NCBI GenBank assembly: GCA_030429585.1
Contig: JAUIEU010000001.1
Location: 62,001-126,000 of the forward strand
Direction: 5' to 3'
DNA: 64,000 nucleotides
Source of the DNA: a bacterium
GTDB lineage: Bacteria; Cyanobacteriota; Vampirovibrionia; Vampirovibrionales; Vampirovibrionaceae
Shown here: positions 37,438 to 47,462 of the stretch, one piece after another
How the letters are laid out: every line of letters begins with the position of its first letter
Position numbering within the stretch: position 1 is the stretch's first letter
Made by a program: the position numbers and the translations under genes
Notes under the pieces: model-generated
The model's input: the letters and a program-made list of their open reading frames with translations, nothing else
Databases searched by the model: none
Told to the model about the DNA's origin: nothing

Positions 37438-37779
37438 TTAGCCGGGGGGCCAGGCAAGGGGGCGCCCGGCGAGGATATGGCAGTGCCAATGGAAGACGCT
37501 TTGCCCGGCCTGTGCGCCTGTGTTCATCACCACGCGATAATCGGTTAGGTTTAGGTGTTGGGCAGTCTCTCGCACGGCTTGCAGCACGTGGTAGTCGGTG
37601 TGGGTGTCGCTCACATCTGCCACACTAACCACATGGGCCTTAGGGATGACAAGTACATGCACGGGGGCCTGGGGGGCTATATCGTTAAAGGCTAGGGCGT
37701 GGTCGGTTTCATGCACAATATCGGCAGGGATAGTACCGGCCATCATGTTGCAAAATAGGCAGTTGGAATCGCGTGTCAT
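37438..37779 (-). CDS. HIT-family nucleotide-binding protein
   Basis: 113 residues. The histidine triad is FHWHCHILAG (HxHxH followed by a small tail), the catalytic core of nucleoside phosphoramidases and diadenosine hydrolases of the HINT type. A CLFCN pair near the N-terminus fits the zinc site seen in many HINT-like proteins. Cytoplasmic; general role in removing aminoacyl-AMP or other adenylates. First gene of a two-gene unit with birA. Confidence 0.9.
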   Translation of the reverse strand: MTRDSNCLFCNMMAGTIPADIVHETDHALAFNDIAPQAPVHVLVIPKAHVVSVADVSDTHTDYHVLQAVRETAQHLNLTDYRVVMNTGAQAGQSVFHWHCHILAGRPLAWPPG

Positions 37780-37849
37780 GTAGAGTACCCAGGTTGGCTA
37801 ACGGCATGGCGCTAGTCTAAAGAAAACAACGGTTGGGTACAAAAATAGC

Positions 37850-37896
37850 GCATAAAATAACACCTGCCGACAGAAAATATCGTGTTCAGCAGGTGT
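37850..37896 (-). terminator. Possible terminator of bcsA
   Basis: ACACCTGC (37860-37867) pairs perfectly with GCAGGTGT (37889-37896). On the minus strand, the direction of bcsA, the hairpin is followed by a T-rich TTATTTTATG. The loop is longer than usual (21 bases) but may hold an inner helix. Confidence 0.5.
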
Positions 37897-37993
37897 ATAA
37901 AAGTCGGTGCCTTATCTTGGCGCTACGTGTAATAGGGTACGGAGTGTTTGCCGCAACCAAACGCTACGCAGCAGTGCCTATGCCGGGTTTGGC

Positions 37994-40864
37994 TTAGGCG
38001 GCAGGTAAGTGCAATTGCCGACTTAGTAAATCCAAGGATCGTAAATCCACATCTTTAAAGTAAACCAAAACTAATCCAGGCGACCCGTCAGGTTGTTCCG
38101 CAATATCTTTAATCACGGCCTGGTAGGTGCTTTGCTCGCCGTTAGTCCAATCAAAGGTAACGGTAAGTCGGTCGTTTAGGCGGATGTTATTGCTGCTATT
38201 GCGCAGACGAATCACAGCGCCCATTTCGCTAATTTCTTGGGTGACACCATCCATATGGATATTATTAGGGCCTTCTAAGTTAGCGTTTACTTGCATAGAA
38301 ACAACTGGCGCAACACGCACCACGTCTTCGGCTTCTTGGTACAAGTAACGAATCACTTTTAGGCGTTCTTCCTTGGTAATGTCGGCAAAGTTCATGCCAA
38401 ACAGGGTTTGCCCGCCACCGAGTGGCACCCGTCGTTTAATTTCGGCATTTAAGGTTTGTTGTTCGCCCTGTTGTTGGCTTGGTGAGTCACCATCAGTACT
38501 GCCGGGGGCAGGCCATTGGATGGTAACCGTGACGGTATCGCCAACGGTGAGTTCGTTAGCGCCATCTTTAATCACCACAGCAATACCGGTTTCGCTCACT
38601 TGGTCGCTAAAGCCTTGGATATCTTGCCCGCGGAAATTTACGGTACAGGGTAAGTTTTGTCTCACACGCAAGGTACGGCGACGACTGGCTTCTTCTTTAG
38701 CCGTCATCATCCGTAGTGGGGTGCCTAACCATTTGCTAAAGGCAGCCAGGGTGCTGGTATGGTTGTGGGAGCGAGCCCACACGCGCTCATCGCCAAACAT
38801 GTGGCGTACTAGCGCTTGGTGTTGCTCATCGGTGCGATTAACCACGCGGAAGCCGACATAGAAGCGCCCGTTTTCATCACGGCTGCTTCGTACGGCTTGT
38901 ACTTGGAACACGCTTAACTCATCCAAATCCCAATCCAGTAGCTTAATACTTAGGGTGCCACTAACGGGGATGGGTTGGTCAAACACAACGGCTAGGCCAC
39001 TTTCGCTAACATTAGTGGTGTAGCCTACGGCAATGGTGTCATCCAGCAAGCGTAATTCGCAACGCACTTGGCGGAAAATACGAGGCGATAAGCGGAACTG
39101 AGGCCGCTCTTGGGCCACATACACGGCCCCAATAATAAGGGCCAGGTTATAGAGTGACCAGAACACGTTGGTAAAAATACCACCGAGGGACGCTGTATCC
39201 ACAATGCCGCGGATGATGGCAAAGCCCAAGCCAAAGGCAATTAAAATGCCTAGTACAATTTGGGGGAAGACGATCATCCAGTTAAAGCTCATCCCGTCGT
39301 TCATACCCTCTTTAGGGGTAACGCGGAACTTAGCATGCCAGGGGAAAAGTAGGGTAAGAACGTTGGTTTGAAACATGTAGACACAGGTCGCCGTTTCATA
39401 CACCTCTGCCCAAAAGGTATGGCGTAACCCTTTAGATAGCAAGGTGTAGCCGTAGGTGCTGGCAATAAAGGCCGGTAAGAAAAAGGTGAGGATTTCGAAG
39501 ATGCCAGCATCAATGGGTTTTAGCCCAAAGAAAAGGTAGGCCAGCGGCGCTACTAAAAAGATGATGCGGGCAAAGCCGAAGAAGAAATACCAAATGCCGC
39601 TAAAGTAGCAAATACGCTGAGCTAACGTTAAGCCCTTAACCAGCCAGGGGTTATCAAAAAATAAAATTTGCGCCATGCCGCGGCCCCAACGCACACGCTG
39701 TTTGACGAAATCGCTAAAGTTATCTTGGGCCATGCCTGCCGATAAATCTTTATCGTAATAAAGGGCTTTCCAGCCGTTGCTGTGTAAGCGTAGCCCGGTG
39801 TGCACGTCTTCTGTAATGGTTTCTATGGCAAATCCGCCAATATCTTCCAGCGCACTGCGGCGGAAGGTGGCACCACTACCTGCAAAAAAGGCAGCATCCC
39901 AGTAATCGTTACCGGGTTCAATAATATGGAAGAACAAATCTTGCTCGTTGTTCATCACATCTTCGCTTACCAGGTTCCGTTGGAAGGGGTCGCTGGTGTA
40001 GAAGTGTTGAGGGGTTTGCACAAAGGCCATTTTGTCGTTATCAAAAAAGCCCATCACTTCGTTTAGATAACTTTGGGCGGGCACGTGGTCGGCATCGAAA
40101 ATTGCAATGTATTCGCCCTGGGTTTGGGGCATGGCATTGTTCATGTTGCCGGCTTTGGCGTGGTCGTTATTGTCGCGGCTAATGTAATTAACGCCCAGGT
40201 TATCGGCCAATTCTTTCATTTCAGCTCGGTCGCCATCATCCAGCAGGTACACCTGCTTGTTGGCGTAATCCATGGCTTTACAACCTACTAGCGAGCGGTA
40301 AATAACGTTGACGGGCTCGTTGTAGGTGCATAGGTATACATCCACACTGGGCAAGCTGCCGCCTAGTTTTTGGGCCAGTTCGTTTTTAGGGATGGCTTTG
40401 TGGTTTTTGTTGCCCACCATTTGGAAGTACCCCAGTAACATCGTTACAAAGGAGAGCACTTCTGCCCCGTAAATAATGTAGCCTAGGATGGTGCTTTCCG
40501 AGGTTTGGAATTGCAAGGTTTCCATGGTTCGCCAAGCTAAGTAGCGAATCATCAGCAAGATGGTAATGCTCATAATGGCAACAGGCACGTTGCGGAAAAT
40601 GGCAAATAAAATAATAATGCCTACAATGGCAATAACAGAAATGCCTACCTGTAGCCAAAAGGGCAAAAACAAGGAGAATTCCGGAATCATGGGGCGAGAG
40701 AGCCCTTCTTGGTACCGGGTGGCCAAATCCATAATGGAGTTAATGGGGGCGTTGGGGTCTACGGCGGCCCAACTGGTTAGCGGAAACACCCAAGCAATGG
40801 CCAGTACAGCCATTAGGGCTGGCAACAGCCACTTGGAAGAAAATATCCGGGTTAATGTGCGCAC
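37994..40864 (-). CDS. bcsA: Cellulose synthase-like glycosyltransferase with three PilZ-like domains
   Basis: 956 residues, larger than the usual 700-900. Inner-membrane GT2 processive synthase: N-terminal helices, then the active-site series LDDGDR (about 210), FDADH (about 256), TED (about 352) and QRVRWGRGM (about 392), and further helices to about 590. It should polymerise UDP-glucose into beta-1,4-glucan. The C-terminus carries three PilZ-like beta-barrels (near 590-700, 720-825, 845-950), where standard BcsA has one. The first has an RIFRQVR arginine stretch and NVSESG, the second RRRTLRVR and QVSETG, the third EISEMG without the arginines. The aspartate of the c-di-GMP-binding DxSxxG box is replaced in all three. 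Monocistronic, with no bcsB, bcsC or bcsZ beside it. Confidence 0.9.
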   Translation of the reverse strand: MRTLTRIFSSKWLLPALMAVLAIAWVFPLTSWAAVDPNAPINSIMDLATRYQEGLSRPMIPEFSLFLPFWLQVGISVIAIVGIIILFAIFRNVPVAIMSITILLMIRYLAWRTMETLQFQTSESTILGYIIYGAEVLSFVTMLLGYFQMVGNKNHKAIPKNELAQKLGGSLPSVDVYLCTYNEPVNVIYRSLVGCKAMDYANKQVYLLDDGDRAEMKELADNLGVNYISRDNNDHAKAGNMNNAMPQTQGEYIAIFDADHVPAQSYLNEVMGFFDNDKMAFVQTPQHFYTSDPFQRNLVSEDVMNNEQDLFFHIIEPGNDYWDAAFFAGSGATFRRSALEDIGGFAIETITEDVHTGLRLHSNGWKALYYDKDLSAGMAQDNFSDFVKQRVRWGRGMAQILFFDNPWLVKGLTLAQRICYFSGIWYFFFGFARIIFLVAPLAYLFFGLKPIDAGIFEILTFFLPAFIASTYGYTLLSKGLRHTFWAEVYETATCVYMFQTNVLTLLFPWHAKFRVTPKEGMNDGMSFNWMIVFPQIVLGILIAFGLGFAIIRGIVDTASLGGIFTNVFWSLYNLALIIGAVYVAQERPQFRLSPRIFRQVRCELRLLDDTIAVGYTTNVSESGLAVVFDQPIPVSGTLSIKLLDWDLDELSVFQVQAVRSSRDENGRFYVGFRVVNRTDEQHQALVRHMFGDERVWARSHNHTSTLAAFSKWLGTPLRMMTAKEEASRRRTLRVRQNLPCTVNFRGQDIQGFSDQVSETGIAVVIKDGANELTVGDTVTVTIQWPAPGSTDGDSPSQQQGEQQTLNAEIKRRVPLGGGQTLFGMNFADITKEERLKVIRYLYQEAEDVVRVAPVVSMQVNANLEGPNNIHMDGVTQEISEMGAVIRLRNSSNNIRLNDRLTVTFDWTNGEQSTYQAVIKDIAEQPDGSPGLVLVYFKDVDLRSLDLLSRQLHLPAA

Positions 40865-41315
40865 AGTGTCTAGCCTCGTTCCATTATGGTGCTATATAAA
40901 GTTTAAGTGTTGCAGGGTGTATAAAGGCACTAATACGATTATTGATGATGGCCATCGCATCGATTTCCTACGATAGTCATAACAAAACCACACCAGTGGC
41001 TAAATTGCTTGTGAAGCGACCGTTACGAAGGGGTAACAGCAGGCCGCTTAGGCGTTTGGGTACAGTCTCTATCCTTTGGGGGTGTACCCGGCCTATAAGT
41101 AGGGCCAGTTTACAAACAAGTGGCCGTATCATCCCAATTTTTACACTCGGTTACACCCCCCGTACGGTGTAACTTGCCTGTTTAAATAGCTAAACATGGG
41201 GGCCGGAAAGAACTCTTTAGGGGGTGTGGTTTGCGCTTTTTGTGCGTGCATGGCACCATACCTGGTATTCCTTGTGGTTTTATTGGTTTATCCTGCATTT
41301 GGGGGAGCATCCGGC
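40865..41315. other. Divergent intergenic region bcsA / exonuclease III
   Basis: About 450 bases holding the promoters of the two divergent genes. It includes an inverted repeat at 41150-41173. From 41196 an open frame in register with the exonuclease encodes a hydrophobic segment (FLVVLLVYPAF), but it has no ribosome site. No other gene or recognised riboswitch is seen. Confidence 0.5.
41150..41173. promoter_or_regulatory. Inverted repeat upstream of exonuclease III
   Basis: GTTACACC and GGTGTAAC, an 8-bp perfect inverted repeat with an 8-base loop. No T-run follows on either strand, so an operator or a hairpin in the leader is more likely than a terminator. Confidence 0.35.
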
Positions 41316-42101
41316 ATGGGCGACGCGGCAACACAGCACCTAGTATCGTGGAATGTGAATGGTATTCGGGCTGGCATTAAAAAAGGCTTTTTTGATTGGT
41401 TTGATGCTACCCAACCAGACATGCTGGCCTTGCAAGAAACCAAAATCCAGGGCCACCAACTCACCTTAGAAATGACCCAGCGGCCCGGCTACCATAGCTA
41501 TTGGGCCCATGCAGACAAAGCCGGTTATAGTGGCGTGGCGGTGTTTACCAAAACAGAACCCGATAACGTGCTGTATGGCTTTGACTTAGACCCTATTTTT
41601 GACAGTGAGGGCCGCATTTTAATGCTGGAATACCCCACCTATGTGTTTTACGGTATCTACTTCCCGAATGGGCAGCGGGGGGATGACCGCCTGCAATACA
41701 AAATGGATTTTTACGACGCCTTTTTAGAGCATGCCCAAGCCCAACGCGCCAAAGGCAAGGGCGTGATTGTGTGTGGGGATGTGAATACCGCCCATAAACC
41801 GATAGATTTGGCCCGCCCCAAGGCGAATGAAAAAGTAAGCGGCTTTTTACCCCAAGAGCGTGCCTGGATGGACAAACTGATTGCCCACGGTTATACCGAT
41901 ACCTTTCGTCAGTTTAACGATGAGCCGGACCAATACAGCTGGTGGAACATGCGCAGCCGTGCCCGCGAGCGCAACGTGGGCTGGCGGATTGACTACTTTT
42001 TTGTCAGCGAAGAGTTAACCCCCAACCTTAAAGGGGCAGCTATTCATCAAGATGTGATGGGTAGCGACCACTGCCCTGTGAGCTTGGATATTGCTTTATA
42101 A
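41316..42101 (+). CDS. xth: Exodeoxyribonuclease III
   Basis: 261 residues from ATG 41316, with GGGGGAG about eight bases upstream. Base-excision repair enzyme: AP endonuclease and 3'-5' exonuclease. The EEP-fold motifs are all present: WNVNGIRA, LQETKI (metal Glu), GDVNTAHKPIDLA (Asp-x-Asn), RIDYFFVS and SDHCPV with the catalytic Asp-His. A 40-codon hydrophobic extension is open upstream in the same frame but is unlikely to be used. The gene converges on the minus-strand hypothetical at 42102, with no gap. Confidence 0.92.
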   Translation: MGDAATQHLVSWNVNGIRAGIKKGFFDWFDATQPDMLALQETKIQGHQLTLEMTQRPGYHSYWAHADKAGYSGVAVFTKTEPDNVLYGFDLDPIFDSEGRILMLEYPTYVFYGIYFPNGQRGDDRLQYKMDFYDAFLEHAQAQRAKGKGVIVCGDVNTAHKPIDLARPKANEKVSGFLPQERAWMDKLIAHGYTDTFRQFNDEPDQYSWWNMRSRARERNVGWRIDYFFVSEELTPNLKGAAIHQDVMGSDHCPVSLDIAL

Positions 42102-42563
42102 CTAGTTTTTGTACTTATTAACATTTAGCCTATGTCGGTTTATTTCGCCTAAAGTGTCTATTACAACTTGGGGTATATCAACCTTCTGTTGAGGATTACC
42201 AGTGGCGTGGGCACTAACCTTAGTAGAATTAAATGAAAATGATGGTGGCTGTATTGACACAACAGTATTGCCGTCGGGGGCTGTGGCTTGAAGTATCTTT
42301 TTATCATATTGAGCAGGTTGCCAATTATATCCATCTAATGACAAGAGTAGGTTTTTCACAGAATTGTAGGTAGGCTTACCATCCGCCTTTCTAAATGTAG
42401 TGCGCTCTAAATCGCGGGAATAAATATTTTCTGGTTCGAAATAAATTCGTTTAATGCCTCTATCACCCTCTGACTCACTACTTTTTTTACTGCGTGGTGG
42501 GCTAGAGTTACCAAACCGTTGAGCAGCTTGCATAGGGGCACTGGTATAAAAGTTAAGGTTCAT
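42102..42563 (-). CDS. Hypothetical protein, MNLNF-type
   Basis: 153 residues from ATG 42563, chosen because GGAGGAACC directly precedes it; an extension to 42632 is in frame but less likely. N-terminus MNLNFYTSAPMQAAQRFGN, then a Ser/Lys-rich linker and a possible globular middle (IYFEPENIYSRDLERTTF, NLLLSLDGYNW). No signal peptide. Many short proteins of Vampirovibrionia-like bacteria begin with a similar Asn/Phe-rich stretch ending in FG; that resemblance is impressionistic. Function unknown. It is separated by 149 bases from the next minus-strand gene. Confidence 0.6.
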   Translation of the reverse strand: MNLNFYTSAPMQAAQRFGNSSPPRSKKSSESEGDRGIKRIYFEPENIYSRDLERTTFRKADGKPTYNSVKNLLLSLDGYNWQPAQYDKKILQATAPDGNTVVSIQPPSFSFNSTKVSAHATGNPQQKVDIPQVVIDTLGEINRHRLNVNKYKN

Positions 42564-42712
42564 GGTTCCTCCGTAGGTACGCATTAAAAGTTGGGGGGTA
42601 AGGTTAGATGCAATTGTACTAAAACCCCTCAATCAAAAACATGCTCATTTTTTAAAGGGTGTTTTTAATCATCCTCAACCACGGTAATGGTAATGCTGTC
42701 TTTAATAGACTC

Positions 42713-42952
42713 TCAGAGGGATTCTTCGGCGTGCTCGGCTACTTCTAGCGCGCAATATACCAAGTAACCGCCTAATATCAGGCTTTTTGGGTCGTCGGCG
42801 GCTTTGGCGGCCTCTAACAACAAGGTGTTTACTTCCGGGTTGTCTTCGCGGATGCGTTGTACCAGTGCCCGTTTCCAGTCTTCGCTGCTGGCTTCTAACT
42901 CAGAACGCAGCATGGTAATAATGTCTTCAGTAACCACGGGCAGCATGGGCAT
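42713..42952 (-). CDS. Small acidic helical protein of unknown function
   Basis: 79 residues, predicted all-helical and acidic (ITMLRSELEASSEDW, RIREDNPEVNTLLLEAA, GYLVYCALEVAEHAEESL). No domain recognised, no signal peptide. Stands alone between the hypothetical at 42102 and the helicase gene that is divergent to it, within a G-rich gap. Confidence 0.5.
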   Translation of the reverse strand: MPMLPVVTEDIITMLRSELEASSEDWKRALVQRIREDNPEVNTLLLEAAKAADDPKSLILGGYLVYCALEVAEHAEESL

Positions 42953-43106
42953 GTATATCCTGCTTAACTCTTAACGGTTTAGGGGGGGGAGGAGAGGTGG
43001 GGTAAAATAATAACCTAGCAAACCATGGCGGGCGGTAAAATGCAACGCATTTTCGCTAACGTGGGTTAAATATAGGGGCCCACCTTGCCTGTGAGACAAT
43101 AGGCGG

Positions 43107-46100
43107 ATGCCTCGCCAGTTACCATGTTCTATCGCATTGCATAATGGGCCTACCGGGTCGGGTAAAACCCGGCGGTTGGTGCATGCTGTGGCGCAGTGGC
43201 TACAGGGTACGGCGCCAGGTACCGCCATGGTGGCCAGCGACCAACTATTGGTGTTGTGCAGTAACCATGCCCGTCAGCATGCTTTTCAGCAACAATTGCT
43301 AGCCGCCTTAATGGCACCGTCAGCTGATGGCCATATGGCTGGGTTTGGCCAATTGCCGGTGTATACCTTTAGTGGCTTTGTGCGCCAAATGCTAACGGAT
43401 TGCTGGCCCTTCGCCGAGCAATTACTCATTAAGCATAGCAATCCAGAAGAAGGCGTTTCTCCCCAAATATTGCCGACACTGTGCGGGTTTGAAGTAACAG
43501 AACAACTGCTTCGCCAGTTAATTGCAGGCCAAGAGGTCCAAGCGCCAGGGCTATTTTCAGAATTCCCTGGGAATGAGTCGGCACTGATTAAGCAACTCAT
43601 TCGTCGGCATCGTCTTCGGGCAGAATGTCATATCGATCGGGCCACCATAGCCCAGCGCGATAGCTTGTTAATGGTGCCTTGCCAAGGTGCTATTGCCGCG
43701 ATAGAAACCCAGTTGGATGCCACCACGGCTCGGTTGCGGATGCTAGACCCGGCCCGCCAGTTGGGCTTGTTTGCCACCTTGTTGCAGCATGAGCCTCGGT
43801 TTGCCGAGCAAGTAGCACAGCGGTGCCAGGCGGTGGTGGTGGATGATGTGGATGAAACCCACCCTGCCCAACAACAGTTTGTGGATTGGGTGCTAGACCG
43901 TGCCATCACGGCTATACTGGCAGGTGATGCGGATGGTGGGGCACGGCAGGGGTACTTAAACGCTTACCCTCAGGGATGGCATGCCTTGTTGGCTGCTCAC
44001 CCTGAAGCGGTGACGTCTCACACAGTGCCACATACGGGGTACCAGCGGGCGGTGGCCATTGGGCAAGGGTGGCAGGCCTCCCTACCAAGCGATACTTCGG
44101 TGGCGGGCATTGCACCTATTCGTACCTACCCTACCCGCTGGGAGATGTTGGCGGCGGCAATGACGCAGGTTAGCCACCATATAGCCGGTGGCGGCCAACC
44201 GGGGGATGTGGCTATTTTGCTGCCCCGCCTGGATGAACTAACGGCCTACGGGCTAACCCATGCGGCCCGGCAACAGGGTATACCGTTGCAATGCCTTAGC
44301 GGTGGCGCCACCCCCATGACGGATCCGCTGGCACGGAGCTTATTGTATGCCTTGCAAGTATTATATCGCCCCCAGTGGCAGCGCCCCCTAACCATTACAG
44401 AGTGGCAATTGCTGTGGTTTGCCGTACACCCCAACACGTTGCCCTACCGGCAGGCGGTGGTGGCGTGTTTGGCTCCACTGGCTGTTGGCGGCATGTTGGC
44501 CAATCATCCCCAGCCACTGCCCCCGTGGGAGATGTTGGCTTCTCAACTTGCCTCAACGGCATGGGCTAAAGCCCCTGATGTTGCTACCCGGGCCATTCAG
44601 CAGGGGTACCATCAGCTCCTATCCGTCTTTACTCGCTGTCATAACAAAACGCCTTCTCAGTCTGCGTATGCGTTGTGGCAATCCATGTTATCGCCCCAGG
44701 TATGGCCGCGCCAGCCAGTGCCCGCGGTAGAACAACTCTTCCGCAGCTTGCACCATACCCTTACTTTGCACCAACGCTTGGCAGCCTTGCATGGCCAGAC
44801 AGCCCCAGAAGATACGGAGACTGCTTACCATTGGTTGTTGCAGGTTAAACAAGGCATTGTGGCAGAAACTCCTTCGATGCCGCCGGCGATTAATGCCAAT
44901 GCGGTGGTAGTGGCCACGCCCCAAAAATGGGTGGATATGAACCAGGCTCGCCCCCATGCGTTATGGCTAGATGTTACCTCTCCGGAATGGGCTCGAACTG
45001 ACGATGCCCCCTTATACCATGCGTGGGTGCATGGGGCCCAAACAGAGGCGGACGCCGAAGCGTATGGCCAACTGCCCCCAGAAACTTTACGCATTCGGCG
45101 GGCGGCCCATGTTACCCGAAATTTGGCCTTACTGGCGACAGAAACCCTGACCCCTTATGCCAGCCAGTTGGATGATACGGGGCAAGACACCCCCACCATA
45201 ACGCTGGGTACCCTGGCTGGGGTGTTACAACCACTGGCCGGCCAACCCGTGGAAACCCCGGTGGTTACCGCACAACGGGCTATTTTGCGAGACGACCAAA
45301 AACCTGTGCTAGATTACCGCGGGGGCACCATGGCCATTAGCGCTGTGCCGGGGGCCGGCAAAACCTTTGTGAATGTAGAGCTTATTTGCGAGTTGGCCAG
45401 CCGGGGGGTTAATCCGGCGGATATTTTGGTGCTGACCTATATGGAAAGCGCTGCCCGTACGTTACAAGGGCGGCTACAAACAAAACTGCAAACGGCTCAG
45501 TTGCCTACTGTGTCTACCATCCACGGGTTGGCGTTTAAAATGCTAACGGAAAATGAACATTTCCGCCGTTTCCCAGAGTTAGGCGATACCTTGGTGGTGA
45601 TGGACGATTACGCCCAGGAGCAGCGCCTATCTAAAATTACCCATAGCTTGCATGGGCGCCACTTACAAGGCCACCGTATTAATGCCAATAGTTTCCATAA
45701 GCTGGTGCGCCGTTGCATTAACGATGCGAAGTATTACCGCCTTTCGCCACAAGCGGTGGCGGATGGATTGGATAACCCAGCCACAGATACTGCTGCCGCC
45801 GCTAACCCCTTGTACCGTTGGTGTGCACGGGCCTATTACCAGTACCAGCAGCAGTGTCGCCAAGCGGGCGAAATTGATTTTACCGATTTGATTGTGTACG
45901 CCACCCGGCTGTTAGAAGACGCCCCTGAGGTACGTGCCTATTACCAACAGCAATACCCCTGGGTAATAGAAGATGAAGCCCAGGATTCTTCTACCTTGTT
46001 GCAACAGTTTATTAGTTTGTTGGGGGGCGATACCCCAAACTTGATCCGCACAGGGGATACGAACCAATCCATTACCACGACTTTTAGCGCGGCAGACCCT

Positions 46101-47462
46101 GAGGTGTTTCGGACCTTTGCCCGTACGGCAGATAAATCTGTATTGATGGATCGCAGTGGCCGGTGTGCTGAACCGGTGATGGATTTAGCTAACGCTTGGC
46201 TGCGTCATTGCTTGGATGTGCCCCAACTATCCGATGCTTTTACGGCGGTGCGCATGAAACCGGTGGCGGACCGTAACCCAGCGTTGTTGTGGCCGATACA
46301 AGCCCTAACTTTTGCCACAGAAATAGATGAGCAAGCTTATTGGATGGAAACCATCGCCCAGTGGCGAAACCAATACCCCAAGGCTAGCATTGCGGTGTTG
46401 GTTAGCGCTAACCGAGAGGCTGTTACCTTGGCCAAGGCGTTGCAACAGGCGGGTATCCCGGCGGTGTGCTTTAGCGATGGCTTCCAAACCAATGCGGTGT
46501 TTGGGGTTATTCGGGCGGTGATGCATTGCATTGTGCACCCCTTTAGTAAACCTGCCCAACAACAGTTGGTAGAGGCCATGACGGATAGTGGTGTGTTGTT
46601 TCAGCCGCCCTTTGTAGATGAGGATAACTGGCAACCTGCTTTAGATGCAGAGCTGGCCTGGTTAGGTAAGCATTTGTTGTTGGCGGGCCCGGCTGGGGAT
46701 ATCCCCCATGCGGTGGTGCAGCGCTTGGCCTTTGATATGCAAGAATTTTGCCAGCTTGCCACCACAGAAAGTTTGCCAACCCTGGTGGCCACCATTGCCT
46801 GCCGCTACTTTACCGATGCGATTGCGCGCAGTAATGGGTTGTTGTGTGCCATGGAATCGCGCCGATTTTTGCAACGTTTAACAGAAGAAGTTGGCCCCCA
46901 GCAGGCCAGTAGCCATGCCCCTATTGAACTATTGTTACAGCATATGGATAGGCTATACCAAGGGCGCAGTGTACGCCGGGTGTTTAACGATGCGTTAAAC
47001 GAGCAGGATGAACAGGTGGTGCAAGTCATGACGCTTCATAAATCCAAAGGGCAAGAGTTTGATATGGTGGTGATGCCTCGGTTGATTGAAGGGTACCAAA
47101 CCCGTGGCGGCCTAAAACCAGAAGATGAACTGGCCCTTCGTATTCGTCAACTGGCCCAGCAGGGTAGTGCTGTGGTTAATACCGCTGTACCCAACGACCA
47201 ACTGGCCGAGCAGTTTACCCGCCAACAATTGGGCGAGCGGGCCCGCTTAATGTATGTGGGCATTACACGGGCTAAGCGGGCGTTGGTGTGTTCTACGGTG
47301 GGGCAGGTGGTACGCTTTGGTAACAAGTTAGAAAAAGCCAACCCGAGTGATTTTTACCAGTTTATCGAGCATTATGTGGCGAACCCCTCGCCTGCTGGGC
47401 TAGATGATGCTGAGCGGTTATCTGCCTTGCTTGGCGACGATACGGCAGAGGTGTGTGTATGA
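43107..47462 (+). CDS. Double SF1 helicase, AddAB/UvrD-like fusion
   Basis: 1451 residues. The N-terminal half is an SF1 helicase-like module: Walker A GPTGSGKT (14-21), a Walker B-like VVVDDVDE and AILAGDADGG. It resembles AddB/RexB more than UvrD. The C-terminal half is a second, standard UvrD-type helicase: Walker A GAGKT (about 748-752), Walker B/DEAQD (about 955), motif IV-V TLHKSKGQEFD and motif VI YVGITRAKRAL (about 1385). Such tandem domains in one chain are not the classic AddA or RecB layout. A PD-(D/E)XK nuclease gene overlaps its end by ATGA. Together they should process double-strand DNA ends for RecA loading. Role in repair is established for the family; the exact partner assignment is inference. 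No clear ribosome site before the ATG. Confidence 0.75.
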   Translation: MPRQLPCSIALHNGPTGSGKTRRLVHAVAQWLQGTAPGTAMVASDQLLVLCSNHARQHAFQQQLLAALMAPSADGHMAGFGQLPVYTFSGFVRQMLTDCWPFAEQLLIKHSNPEEGVSPQILPTLCGFEVTEQLLRQLIAGQEVQAPGLFSEFPGNESALIKQLIRRHRLRAECHIDRATIAQRDSLLMVPCQGAIAAIETQLDATTARLRMLDPARQLGLFATLLQHEPRFAEQVAQRCQAVVVDDVDETHPAQQQFVDWVLDRAITAILAGDADGGARQGYLNAYPQGWHALLAAHPEAVTSHTVPHTGYQRAVAIGQGWQASLPSDTSVAGIAPIRTYPTRWEMLAAAMTQVSHHIAGGGQPGDVAILLPRLDELTAYGLTHAARQQGIPLQCLSGGATPMTDPLARSLLYALQVLYRPQWQRPLTITEWQLLWFAVHPNTLPYRQAVVACLAPLAVGGMLANHPQPLPPWEMLASQLASTAWAKAPDVATRAIQQGYHQLLSVFTRCHNKTPSQSAYALWQSMLSPQVWPRQPVPAVEQLFRSLHHTLTLHQRLAALHGQTAPEDTETAYHWLLQVKQGIVAETPSMPPAINANAVVVATPQKWVDMNQARPHALWLDVTSPEWARTDDAPLYHAWVHGAQTEADAEAYGQLPPETLRIRRAAHVTRNLALLATETLTPYASQLDDTGQDTPTITLGTLAGVLQPLAGQPVETPVVTAQRAILRDDQKPVLDYRGGTMAISAVPGAGKTFVNVELICELASRGVNPADILVLTYMESAARTLQGRLQTKLQTAQLPTVSTIHGLAFKMLTENEHFRRFPELGDTLVVMDDYAQEQRLSKITHSLHGRHLQGHRINANSFHKLVRRCINDAKYYRLSPQAVADGLDNPATDTAAAANPLYRWCARAYYQYQQQCRQAGEIDFTDLIVYATRLLEDAPEVRAYYQQQYPWVIEDEAQDSSTLLQQFISLLGGDTPNLIRTGDTNQSITTTFSAADPEVFRTFARTADKSVLMDRSGRCAEPVMDLANAWLRHCLDVPQLSDAFTAVRMKPVADRNPALLWPIQALTFATEIDEQAYWMETIAQWRNQYPKASIAVLVSANREAVTLAKALQQAGIPAVCFSDGFQTNAVFGVIRAVMHCIVHPFSKPAQQQLVEAMTDSGVLFQPPFVDEDNWQPALDAELAWLGKHLLLAGPAGDIPHAVVQRLAFDMQEFCQLATTESLPTLVATIACRYFTDAIARSNGLLCAMESRRFLQRLTEEVGPQQASSHAPIELLLQHMDRLYQGRSVRRVFNDALNEQDEQVVQVMTLHKSKGQEFDMVVMPRLIEGYQTRGGLKPEDELALRIRQLAQQGSAVVNTAVPNDQLAEQFTRQQLGERARLMYVGITRAKRALVCSTVGQVVRFGNKLEKANPSDFYQFIEHYVANPSPAGLDDAERLSALLGDDTAEVCV

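Noticed and set aside
40865-41195. c-di-GMP riboswitch before bcsA
   Set aside because: I looked for the conserved GEMM core on the minus strand and did not find it.
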